DNA of 17,739 bases from Entamoeba histolytica HM-1:IMSS (lineage: Eukaryota > Evosea > Mastigamoebida > Endamoebidae): the NCBI RefSeq assembly GCF_000208925.1, contig NW_001915157.1, forward strand, positions 1 to 17,739, written 5' to 3'. Below, piece after piece: positions 8,411 through 17,739 of this stretch. Position numbers and translations under genes: made by a program. The notes under the pieces were generated by a model. The model did not search any database. It was not told where the DNA came from and was given only the letters and a program-made list of their open reading frames with translations. Position 1 is the first letter of the stretch; every line of letters begins with the position of its first letter.

Positions 8411-9799
8411 ATGGAAGAAGAACAAGCTATCTCAGAAGAAATGATGAGAAAAACAAAAGAAGTAATCAGAAAAGAAAATGAGAAAGAAATAACAGAAATG
8501 AAAACACAAAATAAAAAGATTCAAACGAATTATAACGAAATGAAGAAAGAAAATGAAAAACTCGAAGAAGAAAATTTAAAACTACGAGGAAAAATAAATG
8601 AGATAGAAGGAAAGAAAATCACAGAAGTAAATAATAAAGAAGAAAAAATCCGAAGCATCCAAGCTAATAAAAAGAAGACGAAAAAAGAAAATGAAGAAAT
8701 GAAAGAAGAAATTGAAAAGTTGAAAAAGAGAAACAAGATACTAGAACAAAATGCAAACACACTAGAGAAGAAAATTGAAATGATAGAGGAAAATACTAAA
8801 GAATTAAAGAAAGAAATAAGAGATAAAGAAAAACAAATCTCTGAATATCAAGAAATTGCAATTAAAAACCAAGAAATTGCAGAAATAACAAGAGAAGAAT
8901 TAGACAACACAAAAAAAGAAAATGAGACACAAAAACAAATAATATCAAAACAACAAGATGATATTGAAAATTTTATCTCACAGAAGGAACTAGAGAAGAA
9001 GAAAACTATGACACTTGTGATAAATACACAACCAGTATTGAGGAAAGCATCATCAGGAACAATGGAGATGAACGAAACTACTCCTATGAAAAAGACAGTA
9101 GTGGAAATAGAAGAGAAAAGCACTGATTGTCAAAAAACAAGAGATGATAGTCAGACAAGAAATACAACAAAAGAAAGAAATAGAAATTTAATTGAAGTGT
9201 TGTATTGTTTTGCAATTAATTGGTTGAATAAGAAATTATATAAGAAATTAAGATGGGAACAAATTGAAAGTATAATAAAAATGATAAACATCAATGTCAA
9301 TAATGAAAATGAATATATTAAATATAATAAAATATCACATAAAATAAAAGAAAGTACTAAACGGTACATTAAAGTGAAAGTAAATGATATAATAGAAGGA
9401 AGAGTAAAGTGTGATTCAATAATAAAAAACATCATAATAAAGAATAACTCTACAGAAATTGATGAAGAATACCTTAACACTCTCATCAATAAAGTGAAAG
9501 AAATGAAAATAGAAAAATGTACAAATATTAATTACTACTGGAAAAGAAAAGAAACTGACCGATTAATAATGGAAATTAATAATAGATTGATATGGTCAGG
9601 AAGCAGAATGCAGGATCTGCAAGATGATATGGATATTTCAATGGTTATGCACCTCTATCTCCAAAATAAAATAATAGGAGATAAATTTGATGAAATAAAA
9701 GAAATCCTAAAGAAAATAAATAGACTAGAAGATTTGGTCAAGGGAAGGAAATGGTACAGAATAAAGTGCATCATGAAATTAAATGAACGTGATGAATAA
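8411..9799 (+). CDS. LINE ORF1 (coiled-coil, basic nucleic-acid-binding protein), possibly running into ORF2 N-terminus
   Basis: 462 codons from ATG 8411 to TAA 9797-9799. Residues 1 to about 200 are a continuous Lys/Glu-rich heptad coiled coil, expected to oligomerise. Residues about 240-390 are basic with Trp, Tyr and Asn (YYWKRKETDR) and fit the RNA-binding C-terminal part of EhLINE ORF1 proteins, which act as nucleic-acid chaperones. The same frame is open 44 codons upstream of this ATG (from 8279) and is already coiled coil. The true start may therefore have been lost or may be non-ATG. Downstream of about 9608 (MQDLQDDMDIS) the sequence may already be the beginning of ORF2, because 9608-12438 is about the size of the EhLINE ORF2 (near 940 codons). 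The stop at 9797 is a TAA in a context where CAA is plausible, and the frame stays protein-like beyond it. This is the longest intact part of the element. Confidence 0.7.
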   Translation: MEEEQAISEEMMRKTKEVIRKENEKEITEMKTQNKKIQTNYNEMKKENEKLEEENLKLRGKINEIEGKKITEVNNKEEKIRSIQANKKKTKKENEEMKEEIEKLKKRNKILEQNANTLEKKIEMIEENTKELKKEIRDKEKQISEYQEIAIKNQEIAEITREELDNTKKENETQKQIISKQQDDIENFISQKELEKKKTMTLVINTQPVLRKASSGTMEMNETTPMKKTVVEIEEKSTDCQKTRDDSQTRNTTKERNRNLIEVLYCFAINWLNKKLYKKLRWEQIESIIKMININVNNENEYIKYNKISHKIKESTKRYIKVKVNDIIEGRVKCDSIIKNIIIKNNSTEIDEEYLNTLINKVKEMKIEKCTNINYYWKRKETDRLIMEINNRLIWSGSRMQDLQDDMDISMVMHLYLQNKIIGDKFDEIKEILKKINRLEDLVKGRKWYRIKCIMKLNERDE

Positions 9800-12438
9800 G
9801 GAATAAAAGTCAAAGCACTAGAAAGAATAAAGTACCTAAAATATATGATGACAATGATCAAAGAAAGAATTAAATTTAATAAAAATGAAATAATCAGAAT
9901 CAATACAAATAAAATCATGTTTGATTCTAATAAGAAAATTAGAATAAGGAAGAAAGACCCAAAAAATGAAATATACCCAAATAACGATATTACTTTAGAA
10001 TAATGGAAATCGTTATATGAAACACAGGTGAGATTAAATAAAGATAATTGGAAATAAAACAAAACACGATATTGAATGAAAGATATAGAAATTATGATAA
10101 TGTCATTATAACAATAAATGAATTAAATTTAAGTATAATGAAAATAAATAATTGGAAAGCACAAGGAATAGACACTATATATGGGTATTATTGGAAAAGG
10201 ATGTCATCATCAAGAGAAGCCATTCTCAACATCTTCAATGAATGGTTGAACTTCAATCAAAACATCCCATTAGACATGGTAAGTGGAAGAACTTTATTAA
10301 TCCACAAAGTGATAGGAATTATGTCACTAATTATCGTCCTATCAGTTGTACAAATGTAATTATGAAAGTATTTACCTCCATATTAAAAGAAAAGATTCAC
10401 AGAAGACTTAACATGAATTGTGAATCATTTAAAATTAGTAGTAATTAATTGGGATGTAAATTACAATCTTTAGCTGCTAAAGAAGGAATAATTAATAGTT
10501 ATATGTTAAAGCAGAAAGAAGAGAAATACCCAAAATATGTGGAGTCATATTATGACATTAAGAAAGCATATGACACAGTAAACCACGAATGGGTAATTGA
10601 ATCATTAAAATATTTTAATGTAGAGGGTGTCATCATTGACAATATTGAAAGTATGATGACTAGATGGAAGATATTCATATGCTATAAATTTAATGAATAT
10701 CTAGGATGTATTAAATTAAATAGAGGAATTTTACAAGGTGATTTCTTATCCCCTCTACTCTTCATCATTCAGATGAATGTAATTTCTCAAATCATCGAAG
10801 AGAAATTCCCAAAAGCAAATCACACATTATATATGGATGATTTGAGAATAATGACAGAAAGTAGTGAAGAAATGGGAATAATCCACAACGAAATTAAAGA
10901 AATAATAAGTGGAATAGGGATGGAAATGAATGAGAAAAAGTCAGGAATGGTATTAAAAACATTAAAGAAATACCAAATGGAATGCAAAACATCCCAGTCA
11001 TTGAAGGTGAGGACTTGTATAAATACTTAGGAATATGGCAGTCCGACGAAATTGATGACACCTTCAATTGTAAATTCATCAAAGAAAAAATGAATCAGAA
11101 GATGGAAGAAATAAACAGTGATGAAAGTAGTAATAGAAGATATATTACTAGAATAAATAATGAAGTAATCCCTATCTTCAGATATTCAGCATCAGTTGTA
11201 AATTGGAAAATAACTGACCTAGACAAAATTGATTTGGAGATAAGAAAATAAATAAGAAAGGCAAAATACATTGGTGAAACTCCAAAGATAGGTTGTATGT
11301 CATTATATAAGAAATGAAGGATTAATAAATATAAATGACGAATATGTTATCGAATTAGTAAGAACAGTGATGTACTACTGTACCAGAGAAAGTGAAATAG
11401 GAAATAACATATTAGATAGATGGTACAGTAAGAAGGGAATATGGAATAGAATTAAAAACATTAATTCATAAAATAAATGAAACAAAAATAGAAGAAATAA
11501 TAAATGAAAGAAAAGAAAAGAAAAAAGAAAAAGAAGTAGTAGTAGAAATAAAAAAATTATTGACCAATACATCAAAATATGGAAGTGTCATCAAATAAGT
11601 GGACACTTTAGAAGATGGTTCGAGTCAAAATGAGTAGATAAAACTACTACAGTGAAAGCATGGAACTTCATCAATATTAAAAAGAATGCATTCCTACAAT
11701 TAACTAAAATGCAAGATGGAGCAATATTTTGTGGGTATAGAAAATCAAAAATAATGAAAAATGAAAGATTGAAATACTCAACACTTTGTAAAGACAAGAT
11801 AGCTACAGTAGAGCACATTATACTATCTTGTATTTATCATAATAAATCACAAATGGAAAAACATGACAATATTGGTATTATAATATTGATTAATAAGAAA
11901 ATACACTGGAAATAAACAATATAAAAAACCTCCATATGAAACAATGTTCCAATATAAAGACATCACAATGATATGGAACAAACAAATAATGCATAAAAGT
12001 GAATGACAATACCACAAAATACCAGACATATATGTATTAGATAAAAAGAATAAAACTTGTCTATTATTTGATATGACTATTGTAGATTATCACAATATTA
12101 ATGGAGTGTAAATGAAGAAAAGAAATAAGTATAATGAATTAAAGAATATTCTAATGAAAATAGAAAAATTAAAAGATGTCAAAATAATTCCAGTAATAAT
12201 CTCAATTAATGGATTAATGAATAAAGAAAGTAATAAATTAATTAAAGAATTAAGAATTGAAATTGACATCGAGAAAGAAGTAAAAAACCTTGTAATAAAA
12301 AACATGAAGGATGTCATGGAATACTGCGGAGATCACAATCAAACATACTCTGTAGAGATACTAGAAGAAGAAGACGAAGGGACGGGATTAGTCTCCCCTA
12401 AGCCAGGAAGAATAGAAGCTAGTTCTATTAATACTTAA
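9800..12438 (+). pseudogene. LINE ORF2 remnant: reverse transcriptase plus restriction-like endonuclease, multiply broken
   Basis: RT blocks are spread over all three forward frames. NWKAQGIDTIYG and SGRTLLIHK (about 10150-10305) are in frame 1. NYRPISCTNVIMKVFT (from about 10315), YYDIKKAYDTVNH (10548-10586), NRGILQGDFLSPLLF and YMDDL (10830-10844; catalytic Asp pair 10836-10841) are in frame 0. LYKYLGIWQSDEID is in frame 2, and the thumb follows (GLININDEYVIELVRTV). The endonuclease part has C-x8-H-x4-C (CKDKIATVEHIILSC; about 11788-11832) with the expected first Cys missing, then IPDIYVLDK...FDMTIVD, a PD-X14-D arrangement (Asp at 12025 and 12070). In-frame stops: TAA at 10001, 10446, 11249 and 12109; TGA at 11631 and 12004. 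Frameshifts near 10050, 10305, 10975, 11290, 11450, 11580 and 11910. All catalytic residues seen are still present, so the damage looks neutral and recent to moderate. Confidence 0.85.
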
Positions 12439-12490
12439 TTAATTGCTTTTTTATTTATTATTTCATCTTTTGTGATTTGAATTTTCATGT

Positions 12491-13436
12491 TTTATCAACA
12501 CCACTTCAATCAAATTAAATTAATAAAGATAATAAATGATAAACAAAAAATAAGATAATAAAATAAGAATAAGAAATAAAAGAGAAAAGAAATGAAATAA
12601 TTATTATAAATACACAATGAATAAACGAAATTAAAATAAGAAATAAAATGATAAAAATACATTAAATAACATAATAGAAGAAATAATCATTATTTTAATT
12701 ATTAAAATATTTAATACGAGAAAATATCAATATTATTAATATTTCTTTTTGTTTATTGAAGATGAAATAATAAGTATCATAATATTTTGAAATAAAATAA
12801 TAAATAATTTAATCATATTTCATTCTTTTATTTTGATTATTTAACATCATTATCATCATTCATTCCAATTGATAATTTATGAATAAAATTATAATCATTG
12901 TGACTAAATAATAAAAAATTGTTTAATGTAAATTAAAAATTATAATAATAAATATATTTCAAAAACTATGTAAAATTATTTATTCATTTTTTTAATTCAA
13001 TCATAACATTACAAATTTATTTTTATTTAATGATGTTTGTATTTCAAACCAAAACAACAAAAACAACATGTCATGTTAAATTATCGATAAATTTATTCAT
13101 TGATTTTTAAATATTTTCTATTTCCTCTAATTTAAAAATACATTTTATGTATTTTTAAATAAAAATAATTAAAATAATGATTATGTAAAATTCGATAAAA
13201 TATTTTATTTTTTAAATATTTTGTTGTTTTTCATTTAAATAAAATATAATGTGAAGAGTATTTTTTTAAAATGAATATGAAATGCTTTTTAATAATAAAT
13301 ACCATTCTTCAAATTGATAAATAATTTTCATGTTTAATTGTTATTTAAACAACTAACAACAGTCAATGAATATTAATCAAATTAAATTATTTATTATTTG
13401 AAATACAAGTGATTGAAAAGTACATTTTGTAAATTT
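12491..13436. other. Very AT-rich noncoding stretch
   Basis: Nearly 950 bp made of short runs of A, T, AAT and ATTT with almost no G or C. Purine-rich strings (about 12560-12610) and TTTATT/AATAAA motifs recur. I see no ORF, RNA gene or clear repeat unit. Confidence 0.5.
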
Positions 13437-13800
13437 AAAATGAAGAGAATGTTTTGAAAGAAAATAATGATGCAAAATCAGAAACAAAAGAGTTATATGG
13501 AGAAGTCGATAAATGAAATATATTTATTATTATATCTGTATGACAAAACACAGAAAGAATGGAAAAGAATAAATCCGAATAAATAGTTGAATATATTAAA
13601 AACATAAAAAGAATTTCAAACAATTAATAATGTTTTGAATTTCAACCGGAATTTGCACAAAATAATAAAACAATGAATAGAATAATATAGAATATTTTCC
13701 AATATCAAACATTTGGAAACATTTTTGTATCGTGTCGATTAAATGGTATTGTTCTATTCATAAAGAAATGCTTGAAGAAAAAAAGAAAACAAAAGTAGAG
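13437..13800 (+). pseudogene. Decayed coding remnant, unrecognised
   Basis: One forward frame reads as protein-like blocks separated by isolated stops. It begins NEENVLKENNDAKSETKELY, later has SCRLNGIVLFIKKCLKK, and includes ERMEKNKSE, EYIKNIKRIS and FEFQPEFAQNNKTMNRII. The stops are mostly TAA or TGA. GC content and codon-like structure are higher than in the flanks. I do not recognise a family. It may be an old gene or a piece of a retroelement. The minus-strand ORF at 13435-13623 is the antisense shadow of this block. Confidence 0.3.
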
Positions 13801-14032
13801 AAATAACAACAAAAATTATTAAAATTTTTTAATGGAATAACTGGAAAATAATAAAATTTCCAATGTAATTTAATGAGTCAAAAAGTTCATCTTGTTATGA
13901 TGATATGCACAATGTCAATAATACCAATTAATGTCGAAGAAGCGAAAAGGAGATATTACCTATCATAACAATAATGAAAAAAGATATAATCATTAAACAA
14001 GCAAAGAAACAAAGGAGTGAAATACACATAAG

Positions 14033-14215
14033 AAAATAATTATAGTAATTGAGAAGTTGAAAGAACTGAAATTAAATAAATTATTATGCCTAAAAATCAA
14101 CAAGGAGAATGAAGTGAAAGAAATAAATAGAATACAAAATTACCAAAGTAATTGTGTTTGTAAAAGAAGATATTGACTAAGAAGAACTAGAAAATAATTT
14201 GTCAGTATTATTCAT
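14033..14215 (+). pseudogene. Short decayed coding remnant, possibly retroelement-derived
   Basis: One frame reads KIIIVIEKLKELKLNKLL and ends at TGA 14173-14175. In an overlapping frame about 14143-14215 reads KITKVIVFVKEDID, stop, EELENNLSVLFIIKKK. The second block loosely resembles the LINE ORF2 C-terminus (KIIPVIISINGLMNKE) in order of hydrophobic residues. This is too weak to assign. The surrounding 13800-14030 and 14215-14650 show no readable coding sequence. Confidence 0.22.
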
Positions 14216-14649
14216 CATAAAGAAGAAATAATTGAAATAATAATAAGTATGTATAATGATTGAACATCATCAGAAAGATGATATGATTCTATTTCTACAA
14301 TACAATTTTATGAACTAATTAACAACATTAAATAGACTGAATGAATTTTTATTTAAATTTATTTTGAATAATTTAATATAAAATATGATTATTTATGTTT
14401 TATATAAACAATAATTTAAATAAAATGAATAATAAATGAAAATAATTAATTAATGTAAGAAATATGAATGTCAAATAATATTTTATTCATTGAAATAATA
14501 ATTATTTATCATTCTTTTTATTTCATTTCATGTTGTTCAAATAGGTTTATTCACAGTCACATTCATTTCATTAATTTATTAATATTGATTCTTAATTAAT
14601 TTGAAAATACAACAAAGAATTATTCTTTGATATTTATTTTCTTTATTTG

Positions 14650-15260
14650 TTATTTATTCATTATCATATAGAAAGTGGCACATCTGAAACACCACATAAA
14701 TACTAATACGATTCATATTTTGACTCTCACAGTTATTATCTGATGATGACAATGTATTTGAATTAGAAATGTATCAGGTAATATTGCAAATGGTGCAACA
14801 ATTTATTATAGTTAAATATCACATATTGTAATATAAAGATTGGTATTTATTATTAATGAAATTAGGAAATATATATGAATGTATTAACCAAGGAAAAGTA
14901 TCTACTAAAGTGTTGTTGAGAATAAAAGGACATTATTTATAATAAAATAGTGGTAATGAAATGCTCTCTTCTTTCTTTCATAAAATAAAGAAAATGAGAT
15001 TATTTAAAAATCAAACAAAGAATTAAAAGAAGAAATAAACAGAAAAGTTTGAAAGACTTTAACAGGAAGAAATAGCAAAGATGTGTTTTTCTTATACTCC
15101 TATAAAAACATAAAGAATATGTTAAACAAAAAGTTATTCTTTTTTTTTACTAAGCTCAGTGATTGGATTGATCTCCACTGAGCAATGAATAATATATGAA
15201 ATTTCTATTAACACTCAATTAACTCATTTTTATTTATTTCATATTATTTATGTGGTGTTT
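14650..15260 (+). mobile_element. Candidate SINE or 5'-truncated LINE fragment sharing the LINE 3' tail
   Basis: Positions about 15150-15255 align with the LINE 3' end at about 12379-12470. Shared blocks include GGATT..TCTCC.CT.AGC and TTCTATTAA.ACT.AATTAA followed by a T-rich TTTTTATTTATT run, at roughly 80% identity by eye over the best part. Entamoeba SINEs are about 0.55 kb and borrow the 3' end of a partner LINE, which fits an element of about 600 bp ending here. The upstream part does not clearly match the LINE. AAAAACAT.AAG.ATATGTTA at about 15107-15126 could still be the ORF2 KNMKDVM region, which would favour a truncated LINE. The left boundary is a guess. Confidence 0.4.
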
Positions 15261-15894
15261 TAGAATTATTTCTTCTATCTTTTTCTTTCTTATTCTTTTG
15301 ATATATACTTTATTGAAATTGTTGATTTGTTGATTTAAACATAATTATTTGTCAATAAAACATGATTTTCATTTATTCTATTTCATATTCATTTTAAATA
15401 AAATTCTTAGTTATATATTTATTACAATAATTAAACAATTCAACGGTAATTGAATGAATAAATAAAGAAGAAATAATTAATTATAATATAAATGAGAAAT
15501 ATTATTTGAAAATAATTTAATGATTGAAAAATAAAGTAAGAATGAATAAAAATAATGTCATTAATCATAAAGTATTTTCATTTAAAATATAAACACATTA
15601 ATAACAATCAATCAAAATATAAAGGAAATAGTATATATAAAATACAATTATTATCAAATACCTTTCTTCTAATTATATTTTAATTCATTGTTGTGTCATT
15701 AGATAATAAATAATATATATTTTATGTAAAATTGGATTTATTCAATTAATAATAAATCTAATTTATTAAAAACAATTGATTTCAATGTGAAATATTCAGA
15801 GATATTCAATAATAGTTAGATAAAATATTTCAGTAGCAACATCATAAGTATTTCATCAATATTTGTATTGTTATATAATTTCTCTCAGCAATCC
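15261..15894. other. AT-rich noncoding stretch
   Basis: About 630 bp following the LINE-like tail, composed of AATAAA, TTATT and ATTTC strings. No ORF, RNA gene or distinct repeat is visible. Confidence 0.45.
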
Positions 15895-16372
15895 TGTTCA
15901 AAATGAGTTTCTAACTATTAATTATTCATTTCCATCAATAACACATTATCTAACATCACAAACTTCATATTTCAAAACATTAAAGTTATTCTTGCATTGA
16001 GTATCAATATATCCCATTCTTTTGTATAACTAGAATTTAACAGATGAATCATCAATTAAAACATCAACAAGACATCGTGAAAAAAACTGTTTTAACTTCA
16101 AATTTATTATTTCTTGTAATTCTGCTACAATTCTTGATTTTAGAAAATTAAATAAATTCTGCATATAGAATCTATTTCAATTTATATTTAATTAATTTCT
16201 TTAGCACTTGCATTACACATATTATAAATATAAATATAAATATTTGAACAAAATATTCAATCACATCAATTATGTTTATTCTCATTATTACAATGAACAA
16301 TATATTCTTCTGAAATAGTATTTATCTTATCATCACTATCTTTTTCATTTATTATTCTTCTTTCAATTATTC
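15895..16372 (-). pseudogene. Decayed protein-coding remnant on the minus strand, unrecognised
   Basis: Read from 16372 downward, one minus frame gives IIERRIINEKDSDDKI and SEEYIVHCNNENKHN. A different frame (about 16113-15905) gives KFEVKTVFSRCLVDVLIDDS, then after a TAG LYKRMGYIDTQCKNNF, KYEVCDVR, a TAA, CVIDGNE, a TAA and LIVRNSF. This is normal amino-acid composition with Cys, Arg, Asp and Gly, unlike the flanking low-complexity DNA, and is broken by single stops and at least one frameshift. LYKRMGYI is faintly like the last motif of GNAT acetyltransferases, but I do not assign a family. Confidence 0.33.
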
Positions 16373-16459
16373 CAATTGAACTGAATGTATAAAATAGCAT
16401 TCATTTCAATTTGTCTCAAATGGCAACGAAAAAAGCAAATAATTGAAAAAGAAGAGAAT

Positions 16460-16700
16460 GAATGATATAAAAGAATAAAAAGAAAGTAAGAAGTAGAATA
16501 TGATGAAGAAAGAATAAAAGTAGAAAGGAGAGAATATAAAAAGAAAGAAGATAAAGTGTAATAAAAGAAAAGAGATGATAAAAGAAGAAAAGAAAGAAAA
16601 AAATAAAGGATGCAAATTTTATTGAAACAAATAAAAAAAGCGCAAAATTTAATGATGCAAAATATTTAGCAACATATTTTATTAATGAAAAATATTTTGA
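16460..16700. repeat. Purine-rich diverged direct repeat, copy 1
   Basis: Contains a 24-bp block (16465-16488) and a 26-bp block (16569-16594) that recur identically at 17390-17413 and 17442-17467. The following about 100 bp (TTTAATGAT.CAAAATA, then AAAAATATTTT) also resemble each other. An antisense ORF at 16406-16615 is only the complement of this A/G-rich tract. Confidence 0.5.
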
Positions 16701-17389
16701 AATAAAAATAAATCATCATTTGATATTATTATATTTGATAATAATTTATATTATATATTAAATACATCATATTTCTTTATTATTTATCTTTCTTTTTATT
16801 ATTTCATATATTAAATTATTATTCAATTATTATTTATATTTCATTTATTAAATAAAATGAAAATGAAATTGTAAAATATCAATCAATTAAATATTCATGA
16901 ATAATAATTTATTAATATTTAATAATTGAAATAAATAATAATAAAGTAACAATAATGATATATTCAATATATTCTTTATTTGATTTGTTCAATGTTAGAT
17001 TATTTTATTTCATTATCATTTCATTGTCTTCATTATTTTATTTCATTTATTATTTCATATTCGTTTATTATTTTTTAAAATCAAATAAACAATAATATTG
17101 ATATTTATTCATCATATTCATTTAATATAATAAATATACACAACATTTCAGAATAAATAATGAATAATTAAGAATGAAAATATTGATTTATTCAATATTT
17201 TATTCAACATAAATTCAATAAAACATATATTTTGATAATACACAAATGAAATAATAAAGAAATATACAATATGAAAGAATTAATAAAAAAGAAATAAAAA
17301 GAAAGAATAAATGAATATAAAATTGATAAATAATAGAAGAAAGAAATAGAAAAACAATGAAAAACAAATAATATAAAAAGAATATAAAT
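16701..17389. other. AT-rich spacer between the two purine-rich repeats
   Basis: Runs of TTATTT, AATAAT and ATTTCAT with very low GC. No ORF or RNA is visible. It may be part of a longer (about 0.9 kb) duplicated unit. Confidence 0.4.
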
Positions 17390-17580
17390 ATATAAAAGAA
17401 TAAAAAGAAAGTAGAAGAAGAATATAAAAATAATAAATCACAAAGAGATGATAAAAGAAGAAAAGAATGAAAATGGTGTAATTTTAATGTAAAAATTAGA
17501 AATATTCAATAATAAGTGTCTAATTTAATGATTCAAAATAATTAATATTGTTTTATTGAAAAAAATATTTTACTCTTTTT
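17390..17580. repeat. Purine-rich diverged direct repeat, copy 2
   Basis: Second copy of the repeat at 16460-16700, about 0.9 kb downstream. The two identical blocks are 81 bp apart start to start here and 104 bp in copy 1, so a deletion or insertion of about 50 bp separates the copies (start-to-start distances 925 and 873 bp). Confidence 0.5.
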
Positions 17581-17739
17581 TATGTTATTATTTATATGTA
17601 TAACTTCATCATGATGTTTATTATATATTCAATCATAAGTGTTATGTTATTATAACATATAATAAGTGATAAAATATAAATGAAAATGATATGAATATAT
17701 GATATAGAATATTAAAACCAAAGAAATAATAAGAAATAA

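Larger units (their letters stand above)
8250..12490 (+). mobile_element. Decayed non-LTR retrotransposon, R2/EhLINE-type
   Basis: About 4.2 kb, slightly shorter than full-length EhLINEs (near 4.8 kb). The order is coiled-coil ORF1, reverse transcriptase with AYD, GILQGD and YMDD motifs, then a C-terminal zinc-finger-like segment and a PD...D restriction-like endonuclease, which is the R2-clade layout used by Entamoeba LINEs. The 3' UTR is short and T/A-rich (TTTTTTATTTATTATTTCATC, about 12445-12470). No poly(A) tail is seen. The copy cannot encode a working ORF2 because of at least seven frameshifts and several stops. The 5' boundary is uncertain: coiled-coil coding sequence is open in frame from 8279, and a TAA sits at 8276-8278. 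The termini given are estimates. Confidence 0.85.

Noticed and set aside
8530..9489. Minus-strand ORFs of 76, 91 and 112 aa across the LINE ORF1
   Set aside because: Ser/Phe-rich shadows of the Lys/Glu-rich coiled coil on the other strand.
9797..12111. Alternative genetic code with TAA/TGA as Gln/Arg
   Set aside because: The intact genes in the window end in TAA with normal spacing, and the LINE also has many frameshifts, which a code change cannot explain.
15895..16113. GNAT acetyltransferase remnant based on LYKRMGYI
   Set aside because: Only one short motif is similar; no other GNAT motif could be found, so it is left as unrecognised.
16406..16615. 69-aa minus-strand ORF rich in Phe and Ser
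   Set aside because: It is the complement of the purine-rich repeat; no start context and no domain.
17644..17658. Short palindrome ATGTTATTATAACAT
   Set aside because: A 15-base A/T palindrome is expected by chance in this composition, with no T-run or neighbouring gene to give it a role.

Overview
The window looks like nuclear DNA from an Entamoeba-type amoeba. The base composition is very AT-rich and the genes are compact and intron-poor. One intron has the GTTTGT...TAG ends typical of Entamoeba. There is a cysteine-rich transmembrane kinase of the Entamoeba TMK type and an R2-like non-LTR retrotransposon of the EhLINE type. The species cannot be fixed from the sequence alone.

Layout. 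Positions 2-244 (+) are the last 80 codons of a Ded1/DDX3-like DEAD-box RNA helicase. Positions 789-4091 (-) are a transmembrane kinase gene. Its CXXC-rich ectodomain, poly-isoleucine membrane helix and kinase domain are open, but an in-frame TGA at 3594-3596 cuts off the N-terminal part, and no signal peptide can be seen. Positions 4886-6175 (-) encode a 429-residue protein that I read as a degenerate von Willebrand A region followed by a divergent alpha-kinase domain. Its zinc site is intact but several catalytic positions are altered. Divergent from it, across only 92 bp, is a two-exon SLC45/sucrose-type sugar transporter gene, join(6268..6358,6412..7796), 491 aa.

From about 8250 to 12490 lies a decayed LINE on the + strand. 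It has a still-open coiled-coil ORF1 region, then a reverse transcriptase and a restriction-like endonuclease broken by about seven frameshifts and several stops. The stops are TAA where CAA is plausible and TGA where CGA is plausible. The last 5.2 kb has no intact gene. It is very AT-rich and contains decayed coding remnants on both strands, a second copy of the LINE 3' tail (about 15150-15255) that may mark a SINE or LINE fragment, and two diverged copies of a purine-rich repeat (about 16460-16700 and 17390-17580).

The left half is ordinary gene-dense amoeba genome: RNA helicase, receptor-like kinase, alpha-kinase-like protein and sugar transporter. The right half is a retrotransposon graveyard. 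The items most worth follow-up are the VWA/alpha-kinase-like predicted pseudokinase, the stop-interrupted TMK, and the link between the LINE tail and its short twin.
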